Below, piece after piece: positions 52,100-62,713 of a stretch of DNA of 64,000 bases. A program made the position numbers and the translations under genes. The stretch is from positions 62,001 to 126,000 of the forward strand of contig NZ_JAINZT010000009.1 in assembly GCF_020166515.1 (NCBI RefSeq), read 5' to 3'. The notes beneath the pieces were generated by a model. It was not told where the DNA came from and ran no database searches. It saw only the letters and a program-made list of their open reading frames with translations. Source of the stretch: Robertkochia flava (lineage in GTDB: Bacteria > Bacteroidota > Bacteroidia > Flavobacteriales > Flavobacteriaceae). Every line of letters begins with the position of its first letter. Position 1 is the stretch's first letter.

Positions 52100-53344
52100 A
52101 TGAAATTCCAACTACTTCCCGCAATTTTCCTTTTTTTGGGGCTTACCGCCTGCAAGAAGGAAGAGATCCCGAACTACACCCTGAATGTCAACAGCACCGA
52201 AGGCGGAGTAGCCACCCCAATTGAAAAAGTTTTTAAGGACGGACAAACGGCCACCATCAGCGCAACAGCAGATGAAAACTACGAATTTACCGGATGGACC
52301 GGCGACATAACCGGAACCAGCAATCCATTGAGCTTTAAAATGGACGGTGATAAATCGGTAACCGCTCATTTTGCTAAACCGGACACCGATGGAGACGGGG
52401 TAACCGACGACAAGGATACCTGCCCGAATACACCTGAGGGTGAACCCACCGACGAAAACGGATGTGCCCCGTCTCAGAAAGACACAGATGAGGATGGCAT
52501 CACAGACGATCTTGACCAGTGTAATGATACTGCCCCCGGAAAGGAAGTTGATGAAAACGGATGTGACCTGCCTCTTATTTACCTGGACGCTAACGGGATT
52601 ACGATCAAAGCAAGAGCATGGGCAAAGCCGGGAGATACAGGAATTATAAACAACATCACATATAAAGTGTTGGATGAAGCCTCCTTAAGACAATTAATAC
52701 AGAACGGCGAGGATGTTTCCAGGGCAGTTACAACACTGGTAACCGATATGAGCGAACTATTTATGAACCAAACTGATTTTAACCAGGACATCAGCAGCTG
52801 GGACGTAAGTAATGTAACAAGCATGAAGTGGAGCTTTTGGGAAGCTTCTTCCTTTAACCGTGACATAAGCAAATGGGATGTTAGCAAGGTTACTGATATG
52901 AACCAAATGTTCCGCTTTGCCTCAAGTTTTAACCAACCCCTGAATTCCTGGAATGTTAGCCAGGTCACCGAAATTTTCGGCATGTTTGGAGATGCAATTT
53001 CTTTTAATCAGGACCTCAATTCCTGGAATCTAGGCAATATCACTGACATTTCCTTTATGTTTTACGGTGCAACTTCGTTTAATAAGGACATCAGCAATTG
53101 GGATGTCAGCAATATTACCCGGATGAGAGCAGTTTTCTGGGAGGCATCCTCCTTTAATCAGGATCTAAGCTCCTGGGACGTGGGCAAGGTAACTGACATG
53201 TACGCCATGTTCCATTCTGCTTCCGCCTTTAACCAATCCTTGGACAACTGGAATGTTAGCAATGTCATCGAATGTTCAGCCTTTGCATTCGATACTACCA
53301 ACTGGACCCTGCCCAAGCCCACTTTCACCAACTGTACCCCATAA
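52100..53344 (+). CDS. BspA-like (DUF285) surface lipoprotein
   Basis: 414 residues. Lipoprotein signal (QLLPAIFLFLGLTACKKEE; lipobox LTAC). A bacterial beta-repeat domain (NVNSTEGGVATPIEK... AFNFTGWTGDITG-type sequence, about 30-95), then two thrombospondin type-3-like calcium repeats (DTDGDGVTDDKDTCPN and DTDEDGITDDLDQCND, about 96-150), then about six DUF285 repeats of 25 residues each with the consensus SSWDVSNVT-MFxxASSFNQ. Such proteins are surface-exposed adhesins or binders in Bacteroidota. A 6-bp terminator follows. It is bracketed by direct copies of a repeat. Confidence 0.83.
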   Translation: MKFQLLPAIFLFLGLTACKKEEIPNYTLNVNSTEGGVATPIEKVFKDGQTATISATADENYEFTGWTGDITGTSNPLSFKMDGDKSVTAHFAKPDTDGDGVTDDKDTCPNTPEGEPTDENGCAPSQKDTDEDGITDDLDQCNDTAPGKEVDENGCDLPLIYLDANGITIKARAWAKPGDTGIINNITYKVLDEASLRQLIQNGEDVSRAVTTLVTDMSELFMNQTDFNQDISSWDVSNVTSMKWSFWEASSFNRDISKWDVSKVTDMNQMFRFASSFNQPLNSWNVSQVTEIFGMFGDAISFNQDLNSWNLGNITDISFMFYGATSFNKDISNWDVSNITRMRAVFWEASSFNQDLSSWDVGKVTDMYAMFHSASAFNQSLDNWNVSNVIECSAFAFDTTNWTLPKPTFTNCTP

Positions 53345-53373
53345 CAGCATCAGACCAATAACTTCTTTAATCA

Positions 53374-53395
53374 CCCCGGGCAACCGGGGTTTTTT
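53374..53395 (+). terminator. Terminator of the BspA-like gene
   Basis: CCCCGG (53374-53379), GCAA tetraloop, CCGGGG (53384-53389) and six T residues. Confidence 0.85.
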
Positions 53396-53504
53396 ATTTG
53401 AATTAGTTTAAATACCATCGGATTTTTACAGGCAATCCATCGCAATAATTATTAGCCCGGCATTATACCCCCCTCCCCTCATGCATATAGACCCTGCCGG
53501 AAGC

Positions 53505-53609
53505 AGGGAGATGGGGAGGCGGGGAGGTAGGGAGGGAGGGAGGGCCACGGCCCGAAGCGGCAACCTGCTTTAACATAGCAGGCAGTTTTTAATGATAGAT
53601 TCTCCTTAC
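53505..53609 (+). repeat. G-rich run plus REP-like element, copy downstream of the BspA gene
   Basis: GGGAGGCGGGGAGGTAGGGAGGGAGGG (53510-53544) followed by CCACGGCCCGAAGCGGCAACCT...TTTAACATAGCAGGCAG (53545-53586), homologous to 51869-51931. It is followed by a (CCTCCCTATATCCCC)-type run at 53620-53665. The 397-nt spacer 53345-53741 holds no gene. Confidence 0.82.
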
Positions 53610-53684
53610 CCTTATAACCCCACCTCCCTATATCCCCACATCCCTACACCCCCTACCACTTCATCACTTAATAATTCCTGCCAA

Positions 53685-53718
53685 TTTGTCACTACTTCAG
53701 AATTAATTTTATCTTTGC
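53685..53718 (+). promoter_or_regulatory. Bacteroidota-type promoter for miaB
   Basis: TTTG at 53685-53688 (-33) and TATCTTTGC at 53710-53718 (-7, consensus TAnnTTTG), separated by 21 bases. The predicted start is about 53724, some 18 nt before the miaB ATG. Confidence 0.7.
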
Positions 53719-53741
53719 ACTCTAATTGAACTTAAGGGGTT

Positions 53742-55190
53742 ATGGAGAAGATCATAGATGAAAACAAGCAAGGGGATTCCCTGGTGCTTGATCAGAAAAA
53801 AGACAACCAGAGAAAGTTATATATAGAAAGCTATGGCTGTCAGATGAATTTTTCTGACAGTGAGATCGTGGCATCCATCCTGGCGAAGGAGGGGTTTAAT
53901 ACCACCCAGCAAATGGAAGAGGCCGATCTCGTTTTGGTAAACACCTGCTCTATACGCGAAAAGGCCGAGCAAACGGTGCGAAAGCGCCTCGAGCATTTTA
54001 ACGCCGTAAAAAGGATCAATCCAAAGATGAAGGTCGGGGTGCTGGGCTGTATGGCCGAACGCCTAAAAAGCAAATTCCTCGAAGAAGAGAAGATCGTTGA
54101 TATGGTTGTAGGACCAGATGCCTACAAGGACCTGCCCAACCTGGTGGCCGAGATCGACGAGGGACGGGATGCTGTTAACGTGATTCTCTCCAAGGAAGAA
54201 ACCTATGGGGATGTGGCCCCGGTACGACTGAACAGCAATGGGGTAAGTGCCTTTGTTTCCATTACCCGTGGCTGCGATAACATGTGTACCTTCTGCGTGG
54301 TTCCCTTTACCCGCGGGCGCGAACGCAGCAGGGACCCCCAAAGCATCATCGAAGAGATCGGCGATCTTTGGAACCGAGGTTTCAAGGAGGTGACCCTGCT
54401 GGGGCAAAACGTAGACAGCTACCTCTGGTACGGAGGCGGACTCAAAAAGGATTTTGAAAAAGCCAGCGAAATGCAAAAAGCTACTGCTGTAAACTTTGCA
54501 GGTCTGCTTGACATGGCCGCAACCGCCTTTCCGAAAATGCGATTTCGCTTCTCCACCTCCAATCCCCAGGACATGACCCTGGACGTGATCGAGGCTATGG
54601 CGAAGCATAAAAACATCTGTAAATACATCCACCTGCCGGTGCAAAGCGGAAGCAACCGCATTCTTAAGGCCATGAACAGGCTACACACCAGGGAAGAGTA
54701 TTTCGAACTTATTGACAACATCAGAAGGATCCTTCCGGAATGTGCGATCTCCCAGGACATGATCGCCGGTTTCCCTACTGAAACCGAGGAAGATCACCAG
54801 GATACCTTGTCGCTGATGGAATACGTAAAGTATGATTTCGGATTTATGTTCGCCTATTCCGAGCGCCCGGGAACCCTGGCCGCCCGGAAACTGGAAGACG
54901 ACGTACCGGAAGACATCAAGAAGCGCCGACTTACAGAGATCATCAATATGCAGCAAAAACACAGCCTTTACCGCACCCAACAACACCTGGGCAAGGTCGA
55001 GGAAGTGCTTATTGAGGGTCCCTCCAAAAAATCGGATGCACACTGGATGGGGAGAAACACCCAGAACACCGTAGTGGTATTTCCTAAGGAACACTACAAG
55101 GTAGGCGAATTTGTCAATGTAAAAATTAACGACTGCACCTCGGCCACCCTTCTGGGAGAGGCGGTAGGATACAGTGAGAACAACGCATAA
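53742..55190 (+). CDS. miaB: tRNA-2-methylthio-N6-isopentenyladenosine synthase MiaB
   Basis: 482 residues. An N-terminal MTTase domain binds one 4Fe-4S cluster with Cys33 (YGCQMN), Cys69 ([11 protein letters not shown]) and Cys103 (GCMAERL). The radical-SAM cluster is CxxxCxxC at 178, 182 and 185 ([10 protein letters not shown]), then a TRAM domain at the C-terminus (about 420-475). It adds the 2-methylthio group to i6A37 of tRNA. First gene of the operon that continues with the sigma-54 regulator, lptE, a TPR protein and secG. Confidence 0.95.
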   Translation: MEKIIDENKQGDSLVLDQKKDNQRKLYIESYGCQMNFSDSEIVASILAKEGFNTTQQMEEADLVLVNTCSIREKAEQTVRKRLEHFNAVKRINPKMKVGVLGCMAERLKSKFLEEEKIVDMVVGPDAYKDLPNLVAEIDEGRDAVNVILSKEETYGDVAPVRLNSNGVSAFVSITRGCDNMCTFCVVPFTRGRERSRDPQSIIEEIGDLWNRGFKEVTLLGQNVDSYLWYGGGLKKDFEKASEMQKATAVNFAGLLDMAATAFPKMRFRFSTSNPQDMTLDVIEAMAKHKNICKYIHLPVQSGSNRILKAMNRLHTREEYFELIDNIRRILPECAISQDMIAGFPTETEEDHQDTLSLMEYVKYDFGFMFAYSERPGTLAARKLEDDVPEDIKKRRLTEIINMQQKHSLYRTQQHLGKVEEVLIEGPSKKSDAHWMGRNTQNTVVVFPKEHYKVGEFVNVKINDCTSATLLGEAVGYSENNA

Positions 55191-55216
55191 TAACCTCAGT
55201 TTTTAACGCTAATACC

Positions 55217-56488
55217 ATGGAATCTGTACAGGCTATCAAACAACGATTTGGCATTATCGGTAATGATATTAAACTCAACCGTGCCATAGAAAAAGCCATA
55301 CAGGTAGCCCCTACCGATATTTCGGTGCTTGTAACGGGGGAAAGCGGAGTCGGAAAAGAATCGATCCCAAAGATCATCCACGCCCTCTCTCACCGCAAAC
55401 ACGGCAAGTTCATCGCCGTAAACTGCGGAGCCATCCCTGAAGGCACCATCGACTCGGAACTTTTCGGACACGAAAAGGGCTCATTTACCGGAGCCACCCA
55501 AACCCGAAGCGGATATTTCGAAGAGGCCGACGGCGGCACCATCTTCCTGGATGAGGTCGGGGAACTTCCCCTTACCACCCAGGTTCGTCTGCTAAGGGTG
55601 CTGGAAAACGGGGAATTCCTGAAAGTGGGATCTTCCAAGGTGCAGAAAACGAATGTACGCATTGTTGCGGCCACGAACATCGATATGTTCGAAGCCATCA
55701 AAAAAGAGAAGTTCCGGGAAGACCTTTATTACCGCTTAAGTACGGTGGAGATCCACCTGCCGCCGCTTCGCGACAGGAAAGACGACATCCACCTTCTCTT
55801 CCGGAAATTTGCGGCCGATTTTGCACAGAAATACAAAATGCCCACCATACGTCTCGAAGACGATGCTGTACACATACTGAACAACTATCGATGGCCGGGC
55901 AACATCAGGCAACTTCGCAACGTGGCCGAACAGATCTCTGTGCTCGAACAAAACCGGAGCATCAGCATCTCCACCCTTTCGGGCTACCTGCCCAATTCCG
56001 GAACCAACCTTCCGGCCGTGGTTAGAAAAGAGAAAAAGGAAAGTGATTTCAGCAGTGAACGGGAGATCCTCTACAAGATCCTCTTCGATATGAAAAGCGA
56101 CCTGAACGACCTGAAAAAACTTACCATGGAGCTGATGAAGGAGGGGAACAAGGAAAAAGTACAACGCGACAACGAGAACCTCATTAAAAAGATCTACGGA
56201 AACGAAGAAGTGGTTGATTACCCCGAGGAGGAGTCCAGCGCCTTAGCTATCCTGGAACTGGACGAACCCAAAAGTGCGCCTGCAGCTCCACAGCCATCCG
56301 TTTTGAGCGACAAATACCACTTCGCGGAAGAGATCGAAGAAGAAGAAACGCTCTCCCTCCAGGACAAGGAACTCGAACTGATCAAAAAGGCCCTGGAGCG
56401 CAATAAAGGAAAGCGAAAGGCCGCCGCCAACGAGCTCGGCATTTCAGAGCGCACCCTCTACCGAAAAATCAAACAATACGATTTATAA
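55217..56488 (+). CDS. Sigma-54-dependent transcriptional activator, no sensor domain
   Basis: 423 residues. The AAA+ central domain starts almost at the N-terminus: Walker A TGESGVGKE (residues 40-48), sigma-54 contact loop with GSFTGA (88-93, an A-to-S change from GAFTGA), Walker B GGTIFLDEVGELP (106-118). After it lies a Glu/Ser-rich linker and a Fis-type helix-turn-helix at the end (LERNKGKRKAAANELGISERTLYRKIKQ). There is no receiver, PAS or GAF domain, so its activity must be set by its level, by another protein or by the linker. 26 nt after miaB; followed by lptE. A sigma-54-like site lies upstream of groES nearby. Confidence 0.9.
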   Translation: MESVQAIKQRFGIIGNDIKLNRAIEKAIQVAPTDISVLVTGESGVGKESIPKIIHALSHRKHGKFIAVNCGAIPEGTIDSELFGHEKGSFTGATQTRSGYFEEADGGTIFLDEVGELPLTTQVRLLRVLENGEFLKVGSSKVQKTNVRIVAATNIDMFEAIKKEKFREDLYYRLSTVEIHLPPLRDRKDDIHLLFRKFAADFAQKYKMPTIRLEDDAVHILNNYRWPGNIRQLRNVAEQISVLEQNRSISISTLSGYLPNSGTNLPAVVRKEKKESDFSSEREILYKILFDMKSDLNDLKKLTMELMKEGNKEKVQRDNENLIKKIYGNEEVVDYPEEESSALAILELDEPKSAPAAPQPSVLSDKYHFAEEIEEEETLSLQDKELELIKKALERNKGKRKAAANELGISERTLYRKIKQYDL

Positions 56489-56523
56489 TTTTTTTCGTTC
56501 ATTTGAACTTATCCATGACCCTG

Positions 56524-57015
56524 ATGAAAAGATTTTTTTGTTTATTTATTCTAAGTGCACTGCTCAGTGGTTGCGGCCCTTACTCTTTTACGGGAGTAAA
56601 CACCACCGCCGAAACCTACCAGGTAAACTTTTTCCAGAACAATGCTCCCATTGTAGAGCCCGGACTGGATATTTTGTTTACCCGTACCCTGCAGGACCTG
56701 ATCCTGAATCAGACCAACCTGCAACTGGTAAACTCAGGCGGAGACCTTATATATGAAGGAGAGATCACAGAATACAGGGTTTCCCCCATGTCTGCGACGG
56801 CCGATCAGCGCGCGGCACAAAACCGGCTGACCATTGGCGTAAGGGTGCGGTTCACCAATACCGACAATGAAGAGGAGAATTTTGAACGCAGCTTCTCCTT
56901 TTTCTACGATTACCCGGCCAATACGCAGCTCACAGCCATCAGGGGCACCGCTCACGAAGAGATCTTTGAGCGGATCACCCAGGATATTTTTAATGCCTCA
57001 CTGGCCAACTGGTAA
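56524..57015 (+). CDS. lptE: LptE-family lipoprotein (LPS assembly)
   Basis: About 163 residues from the ATG at 56524 (alternative starts ATG 56515 and TTG 56503). Lipoprotein signal (KRFFCLFILSALLSGCGPYSF; lipobox LSGC). The GCGPYSF opening, TLQDLILNQTNLQLVNSGGDLIYEGEITEY and the C-terminal IFERITQDIFNASLANW match Bacteroidota LptE proteins, which plug the LptD barrel in LPS delivery. 35 nt after the regulator gene. Confidence 0.87.
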   Translation: MKRFFCLFILSALLSGCGPYSFTGVNTTAETYQVNFFQNNAPIVEPGLDILFTRTLQDLILNQTNLQLVNSGGDLIYEGEITEYRVSPMSATADQRAAQNRLTIGVRVRFTNTDNEEENFERSFSFFYDYPANTQLTAIRGTAHEEIFERITQDIFNASLANW

Positions 57016-57018
57016 CCT

Positions 57019-58011
57019 ATGAACGTATCAAGCTTTTCATTCTTACTGCATAAACCCGAGAAGATCGCCTCCGGGCATACCTCTGAATTGGAAAAGATTA
57101 TAGAGGAGTTCCCCTATTTTCAGCCTGCCAGGGCATTGCAGCTCAAAGGACTTAAACAGGAAAAAAGCTTTAAATACAATGACACCCTGAAGGTTGTGGC
57201 GGCTCATACCAGAGACCGGTCCATTCTTTTCGAGTTCATCACCTCTAAAGAATTCACCCAAAACAGGGTAGCCAATAAGATCATGGAGCTGGCCAGCGGC
57301 ATGGAGGTCTCCGAGCTCGAGGTGGAAGACCAGGAAGAAGTTATTGTAAAGGACAACAAGACCACCTTTGATTTCAACAAGGTGGATGCAGAATCGGTGA
57401 TGGATCCCGAGTTGTTTCAACCCAAAACCCCGGGTAAAAGTCCCTCATCGGCATCCCCGGAAATGCAGGAAACCGTTAAAAAACAAGAGAAAGGCAGCAT
57501 AACAGCAGCTCCTGAAGCACCCCTCAACCTGGGCGCGCCCCTGGAATTTGACCGGTCAGAAACCCACTCGTTCACCGAATGGCTCAAACTGTCTGACAGG
57601 TTAAAACCCATAGACCGGGAAACAACGAAAACAACAGCCCCCATACCGGATACCGAGAGTGCGAATTCCGAAAGTGAGGAAGCAGCCCCTGCAGCTGAGG
57701 AAAAGACAGCTTCGAAGGAAGAATCGGCAGGACTGGGCAACAAGCTAAGCCTTATCGACAGGTTCCTGGAGAACAACCCAAAGATCCCCCCGGTGAGTAA
57801 GGATGCTCCTGCCATGAACCTGGTTACCGATTACGAAGCCCCGAGTCACGCCTTAATGACCGAAACCCTGGCACGGGTTTACCTGGAACAAAAGAAGTAC
57901 AAAAAGGCCATACAGGCTTATAAAATTTTAAGTTTGAAATATCCGGAAAAAAGTGGTTTATTTGCAGACCAAATCAAAGCAATAAAGAAATTAAAAGACG
58001 GAAATAAATAG
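57019..58011 (+). CDS. TPR-containing protein of unknown function, conserved in this operon
   Basis: 330 residues, no signal sequence. The N-terminal part (SFSFLLHKPEKIASGHTSELEKIIEEFPYFQPARALQLKGL) is a helical module; the middle is low-complexity, Ser/Glu/Ala/Pro-rich (about 145-245); the C-terminus has one clear TPR (RVYLEQKKYKKAIQAYKILSLKYPEKSG). It lies 3 nt after lptE and 6 nt before secG. Likely a cytoplasmic scaffold; role unknown. Confidence 0.8.
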   Translation: MNVSSFSFLLHKPEKIASGHTSELEKIIEEFPYFQPARALQLKGLKQEKSFKYNDTLKVVAAHTRDRSILFEFITSKEFTQNRVANKIMELASGMEVSELEVEDQEEVIVKDNKTTFDFNKVDAESVMDPELFQPKTPGKSPSSASPEMQETVKKQEKGSITAAPEAPLNLGAPLEFDRSETHSFTEWLKLSDRLKPIDRETTKTTAPIPDTESANSESEEAAPAAEEKTASKEESAGLGNKLSLIDRFLENNPKIPPVSKDAPAMNLVTDYEAPSHALMTETLARVYLEQKKYKKAIQAYKILSLKYPEKSGLFADQIKAIKKLKDGNK

Positions 58012-58017
58012 AGAGAT

Positions 58018-58377
58018 ATGAGTACTTTTTCAATTTTCATGCTGCTCATTATTATAGTAGCATTCCTGTTGGTGTTGGTGATCATGGTTCAAAATCCTAA
58101 AGGAGGCGGACTTTCTTCCTCTTTCGGAGGTGGTGGAAACCAGGTTGTAGGTGGAGTTAAAAAAACAGGAGACTTCCTCGACAAAAGTACCTGGACCCTG
58201 GCTACTGTATTGGTAGTGCTGATCCTCCTCTCAAACATCACCCTTGTTTCAAACAATGGAATGAGTGACGATTCAAAACTTCTTGAAGATTCACAGATCG
58301 AGACTACAGTTCCTGAAACGGTTCCGGCCGAAACACCTGCCACAACTTCAGGTGAAGATTCTACCGGAGCAGAGTAA
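58018..58377 (+). CDS. secG: Preprotein translocase subunit SecG
   Basis: 119 residues. Two transmembrane segments (about 2-24 and 56-73) joined by the conserved Gly-rich loop [15 protein letters not shown]; family motif [11 protein letters not shown]. The C-terminal tail is longer than in E. coli and acidic ([27 protein letters not shown]), as usual in this phylum. SecG assists SecYE translocation. Last gene of the miaB operon, before the terminator. Confidence 0.93.
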   Translation: MSTFSIFMLLIIIVAFLLVLVIMVQNPKGGGLSSSFGGGGNQVVGGVKKTGDFLDKSTWTLATVLVVLILLSNITLVSNNGMSDDSKLLEDSQIETTVPETVPAETPATTSGEDSTGAE

Positions 58378-58398
58378 GGTCAGAAGATATTTCATTTG

Positions 58399-58434
58399 AA
58401 ATGCCAGCTTGTCAGAAAGCTGGCATTTTTTTTT
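58399..58434 (+). terminator. Terminator between secG and groES
   Basis: A perfect 12-bp stem AAATGCCAGCTT / AAGCTGGCATTT (58399-58410, 58417-58428) with a 6-nt loop, followed by nine T residues. It makes groESL a separate transcription unit. Confidence 0.93.
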
Positions 58435-58457
58435 GCATTTTGTCAGGAGCTGCCGGT

Positions 58458-58473
58458 TGGCATAATTTCTGCC
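58458..58473 (+). promoter_or_regulatory. Sigma-54-like -24/-12 promoter for groES
   Basis: TGGCATAATTTCTGCC fits TGGCAC-N5-TTGCW: the GG (58459-58460) and GC (58471-58472) have the required spacing. It lies about 51 nt before the groES ATG. No CIRCE inverted repeat is visible in this spacer. Inference from pattern only. Confidence 0.5.
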
Positions 58474-58523
58474 TGATAGCAGGGTGTGATTTTCAAAAGA
58501 ATTCATTAACTAAAATAAAGCAT

Positions 58524-60498
<1,975 letters not shown>

Positions 60499-60524
60499 TT
60501 CCAAGAACATATACACCCTAATCG

Positions 60525-60553
60525 AAAAAGAGCCGCATAATGCGGCTCTTTTT
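60525..60553 (+). terminator. Terminator after groEL
   Basis: A perfect 13-bp stem AAAAAGAGCCGCA / TGCGGCTCTTTTT (60525-60537 and 60541-60553) with a TAA loop; the T run in the right arm completes the signal. Confidence 0.93.
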
Positions 60554-60601
60554 AATTTGTAACGTCTTCAGAGGTTGCTCGTCTTTCTAAAAAGGGAATT
60601 C

Positions 60602-61573
60602 TTGAAACACCTCTTCACATATATCATCTTTACGCTGGCTGTATTCAGACTCCCTGCCACGACTGTGGAAAACCAACCCGCCACGATCGGCTTCCCAAAT
60701 GCGGAAGTACTTTCTGAAAATACGGTCCGAATCCCCTTTGACCTGGCAGATCACCTGATTCTTCTTAAAGCAACCATAAACGGACAATACGGCAACCTCA
60801 TCCTGGATACCGGAGCGAAAAATCTCGTCCTGAATAAAGTTCATTTCCGAACCAGTAAACCCCATGTGGACGTAACCACAGGATATGGCGTAAACGGAGT
60901 ACTCGAGAATATCCCTGCCCACAGGGTTTTGGATTTCGCCTTCGATACCTTCCGGCTACCCGGTCATCTCGCCGACATCGTAGACCTTTCCCATATTGAA
61001 ACAGAGAAAAAACAAAAAATTATCGGGATCATAGGGAAGGAGGTTATCTGTGAATTTGAGGTATATATAGATTTCTTCCTCAGGCAGGTTACCCTGTTCA
61101 AACTGAATCCTGACGGAGACCGGATCGACAACCACTTCTTCCTGGACACCCCTGCAGACAGCATCCCTTTCTCCCTTGAGGGACACAGCATCGTTCTGCA
61201 TACCAGGATTAACAATACCCCCTTACGAATGGTCCTGGACACAGCTTCAGAGATCAACTTCCTTGATTCTGGTATTCCGGAAAAAGCCCTGGAGAACTTC
61301 AGGATCATCAAGAGAATTCATTTTAAGGGCATTGCAAATAAAAAGACAGAGGCCTTTGCCGGAAAACTATACGGCCTCCGACTGGAAAAAGATCTCCCTG
61401 TTGGCATCATGAGAACCATCCTTGCTAACCTGGACGGCATGTCAAAGGCCTTTGGCACTTCTATAGACGGTGTCCTGGGTTATGAATTTATAGGCATGCG
61501 CCGATTCCTGATCAACTACAAAAAGAAAGCAGTTATATTTGTTAAACTACCTTACACCGGGAAAACGCCATGA
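60602..61573 (+). CDS. Retropepsin-like aspartyl protease, single chain with two active-site motifs
   Basis: About 323 residues if begun at the TTG at 60602 (KHLFTYIIFTLAVFR signal-like sequence), or 332 from a TTG at 60575 (numbering from the latter: two Asp motifs at 78 and 222). No ATG precedes the domain. Each half has a catalytic-type motif, NLILDTGAKNLVLN and RMVLDTASEINFLD, about 144 residues apart, so one chain may form a pseudo-dimeric pepsin-type site; the second motif is DTA, not DTG. The rest is beta-rich. Exported, probably periplasmic. It overlaps the next gene by four bases (ATGA), so the two are coupled. Confidence 0.75.
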   Translation: MKHLFTYIIFTLAVFRLPATTVENQPATIGFPNAEVLSENTVRIPFDLADHLILLKATINGQYGNLILDTGAKNLVLNKVHFRTSKPHVDVTTGYGVNGVLENIPAHRVLDFAFDTFRLPGHLADIVDLSHIETEKKQKIIGIIGKEVICEFEVYIDFFLRQVTLFKLNPDGDRIDNHFFLDTPADSIPFSLEGHSIVLHTRINNTPLRMVLDTASEINFLDSGIPEKALENFRIIKRIHFKGIANKKTEAFAGKLYGLRLEKDLPVGIMRTILANLDGMSKAFGTSIDGVLGYEFIGMRRFLINYKKKAVIFVKLPYTGKTP

Positions 61574-62520
61574 GAATCGTCTGTTTTATTATATGGTTCA
61601 CTATAGCAGGAATCTTCGCAGGACACTCCCAGCAGGAAGGATACCGGATCGAGGGGGAACGCGTGATATTCACTTTTGACATCAGGGACTACAATATTCT
61701 CACCCGGGACAGTACCGGAGAAAAATTGAATGCAGGTGAAATACGCATTGATAACGTGTCCCTTTCGGGTGAATTCAACGACTGGATAATGGATGACTGG
61801 GAATTGAAACAGGTCTCCCCCTATGAATATGAATTGACAAAGGATCTGAAAGATTTTGATTCCCGGGTCAAATGGGAATTCAAGTACGTTGTAAATCATT
61901 CATTCTGGGCAGAGCCCGACACTTCCTTCCGGAATATCACCGAATCCCGAAAGGGGAATTTCTGGCTGGATGTATACAATCTTGATTTCTACCCCCTCAC
62001 CCATAATGAGCACGGAAATACTACCTTCTACCTTTCAGGACACGAAAAGGCTAAAGCAGTGATCCTTACCGGCAGCTTTAACAAATGGAATGAAGAGGCC
62101 CTTAAAATGAATAGAACGGATTCTGGATGGAAGATCACTCTGGACCTGCCCCCCGGAGACCACTCCTATAAGTTCATTGCAGACGGGGAATGGCTCCACG
62201 ATCCTGCGAACCCGAATAAGACTCATAACGAATTCGGAGGGTACAACTCGGTGGTCCGGGTAACTACCCCCATCACTTTTGAACTTACATCATACCCCAG
62301 CGCCGGAGAAGTAGTTCTGGCAGGCACCTTCAACAACTGGGCAACGCATGACCTCCTGATGAAACGGGTAGATGATACATGGAAAATTACCGTAAACCTT
62401 TCGGGCGGGAAGCACCATTATAAATTTATTGTAGACGGAAAATGGATCACAGACCCCAGGAACCAGGTCCTGGAATACGACCAGTTTGTTCACCTTAACT
62501 CCGTGATCATGGTCAAATAA
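61570..62520 (+). CDS. Exported triple AMPK1-CBM/CBM48-type protein, paralogue 1
   Basis: 316 residues. Signal peptide (CFIIWFTIAGIFAGHSQ), then three related glycogen-binding modules: about 50-115 (VSLSGEFNDWIMDDWELKQ), about 150-225 (ILTGSFNKWNEEALKMNRTDSGWKITLDLPPG, SYKFIADGEWLHDPANPN) and about 240-315 (VVLAGTFNNWATHDLLMKRVDDTW, HYKFIVDGKWITDPRN). Each has the F-N-x-W and (Y/H)YKF(I)-x-DG-x-W-DP pattern of CBM48/AMPK1 modules. There is no enzyme domain. It should bind alpha-glucans outside the cytoplasm, but its role is unproven. Start ATG overlaps the protease stop. A second, similar gene follows at 62714. Confidence 0.83.
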   Translation: MRIVCFIIWFTIAGIFAGHSQQEGYRIEGERVIFTFDIRDYNILTRDSTGEKLNAGEIRIDNVSLSGEFNDWIMDDWELKQVSPYEYELTKDLKDFDSRVKWEFKYVVNHSFWAEPDTSFRNITESRKGNFWLDVYNLDFYPLTHNEHGNTTFYLSGHEKAKAVILTGSFNKWNEEALKMNRTDSGWKITLDLPPGDHSYKFIADGEWLHDPANPNKTHNEFGGYNSVVRVTTPITFELTSYPSAGEVVLAGTFNNWATHDLLMKRVDDTWKITVNLSGGKHHYKFIVDGKWITDPRNQVLEYDQFVHLNSVIMVK

Positions 62521-62713
62521 CGCTTGTCAACTGGCTATTAGTAAATTACAACTAAGTTTATAAAAGATTTCTTTTCGATATCACCTTAAATTGGTAATTT
62601 CACTAACTATTCCTACACAGCCCTCATCGTCTCCAGAAAAAACCGCTACTGCTACCCCCCTAAACCATTGCTAATACCTCATGTAATGTTTGGATGTTCA
62701 ATCCCATTGGTAC

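Noticed and set aside
58401-58523. Longer groES start at 58401
   Set aside because: It would run through the secG terminator hairpin; the ATG at 58524 gives the standard [13 protein letters not shown] start.
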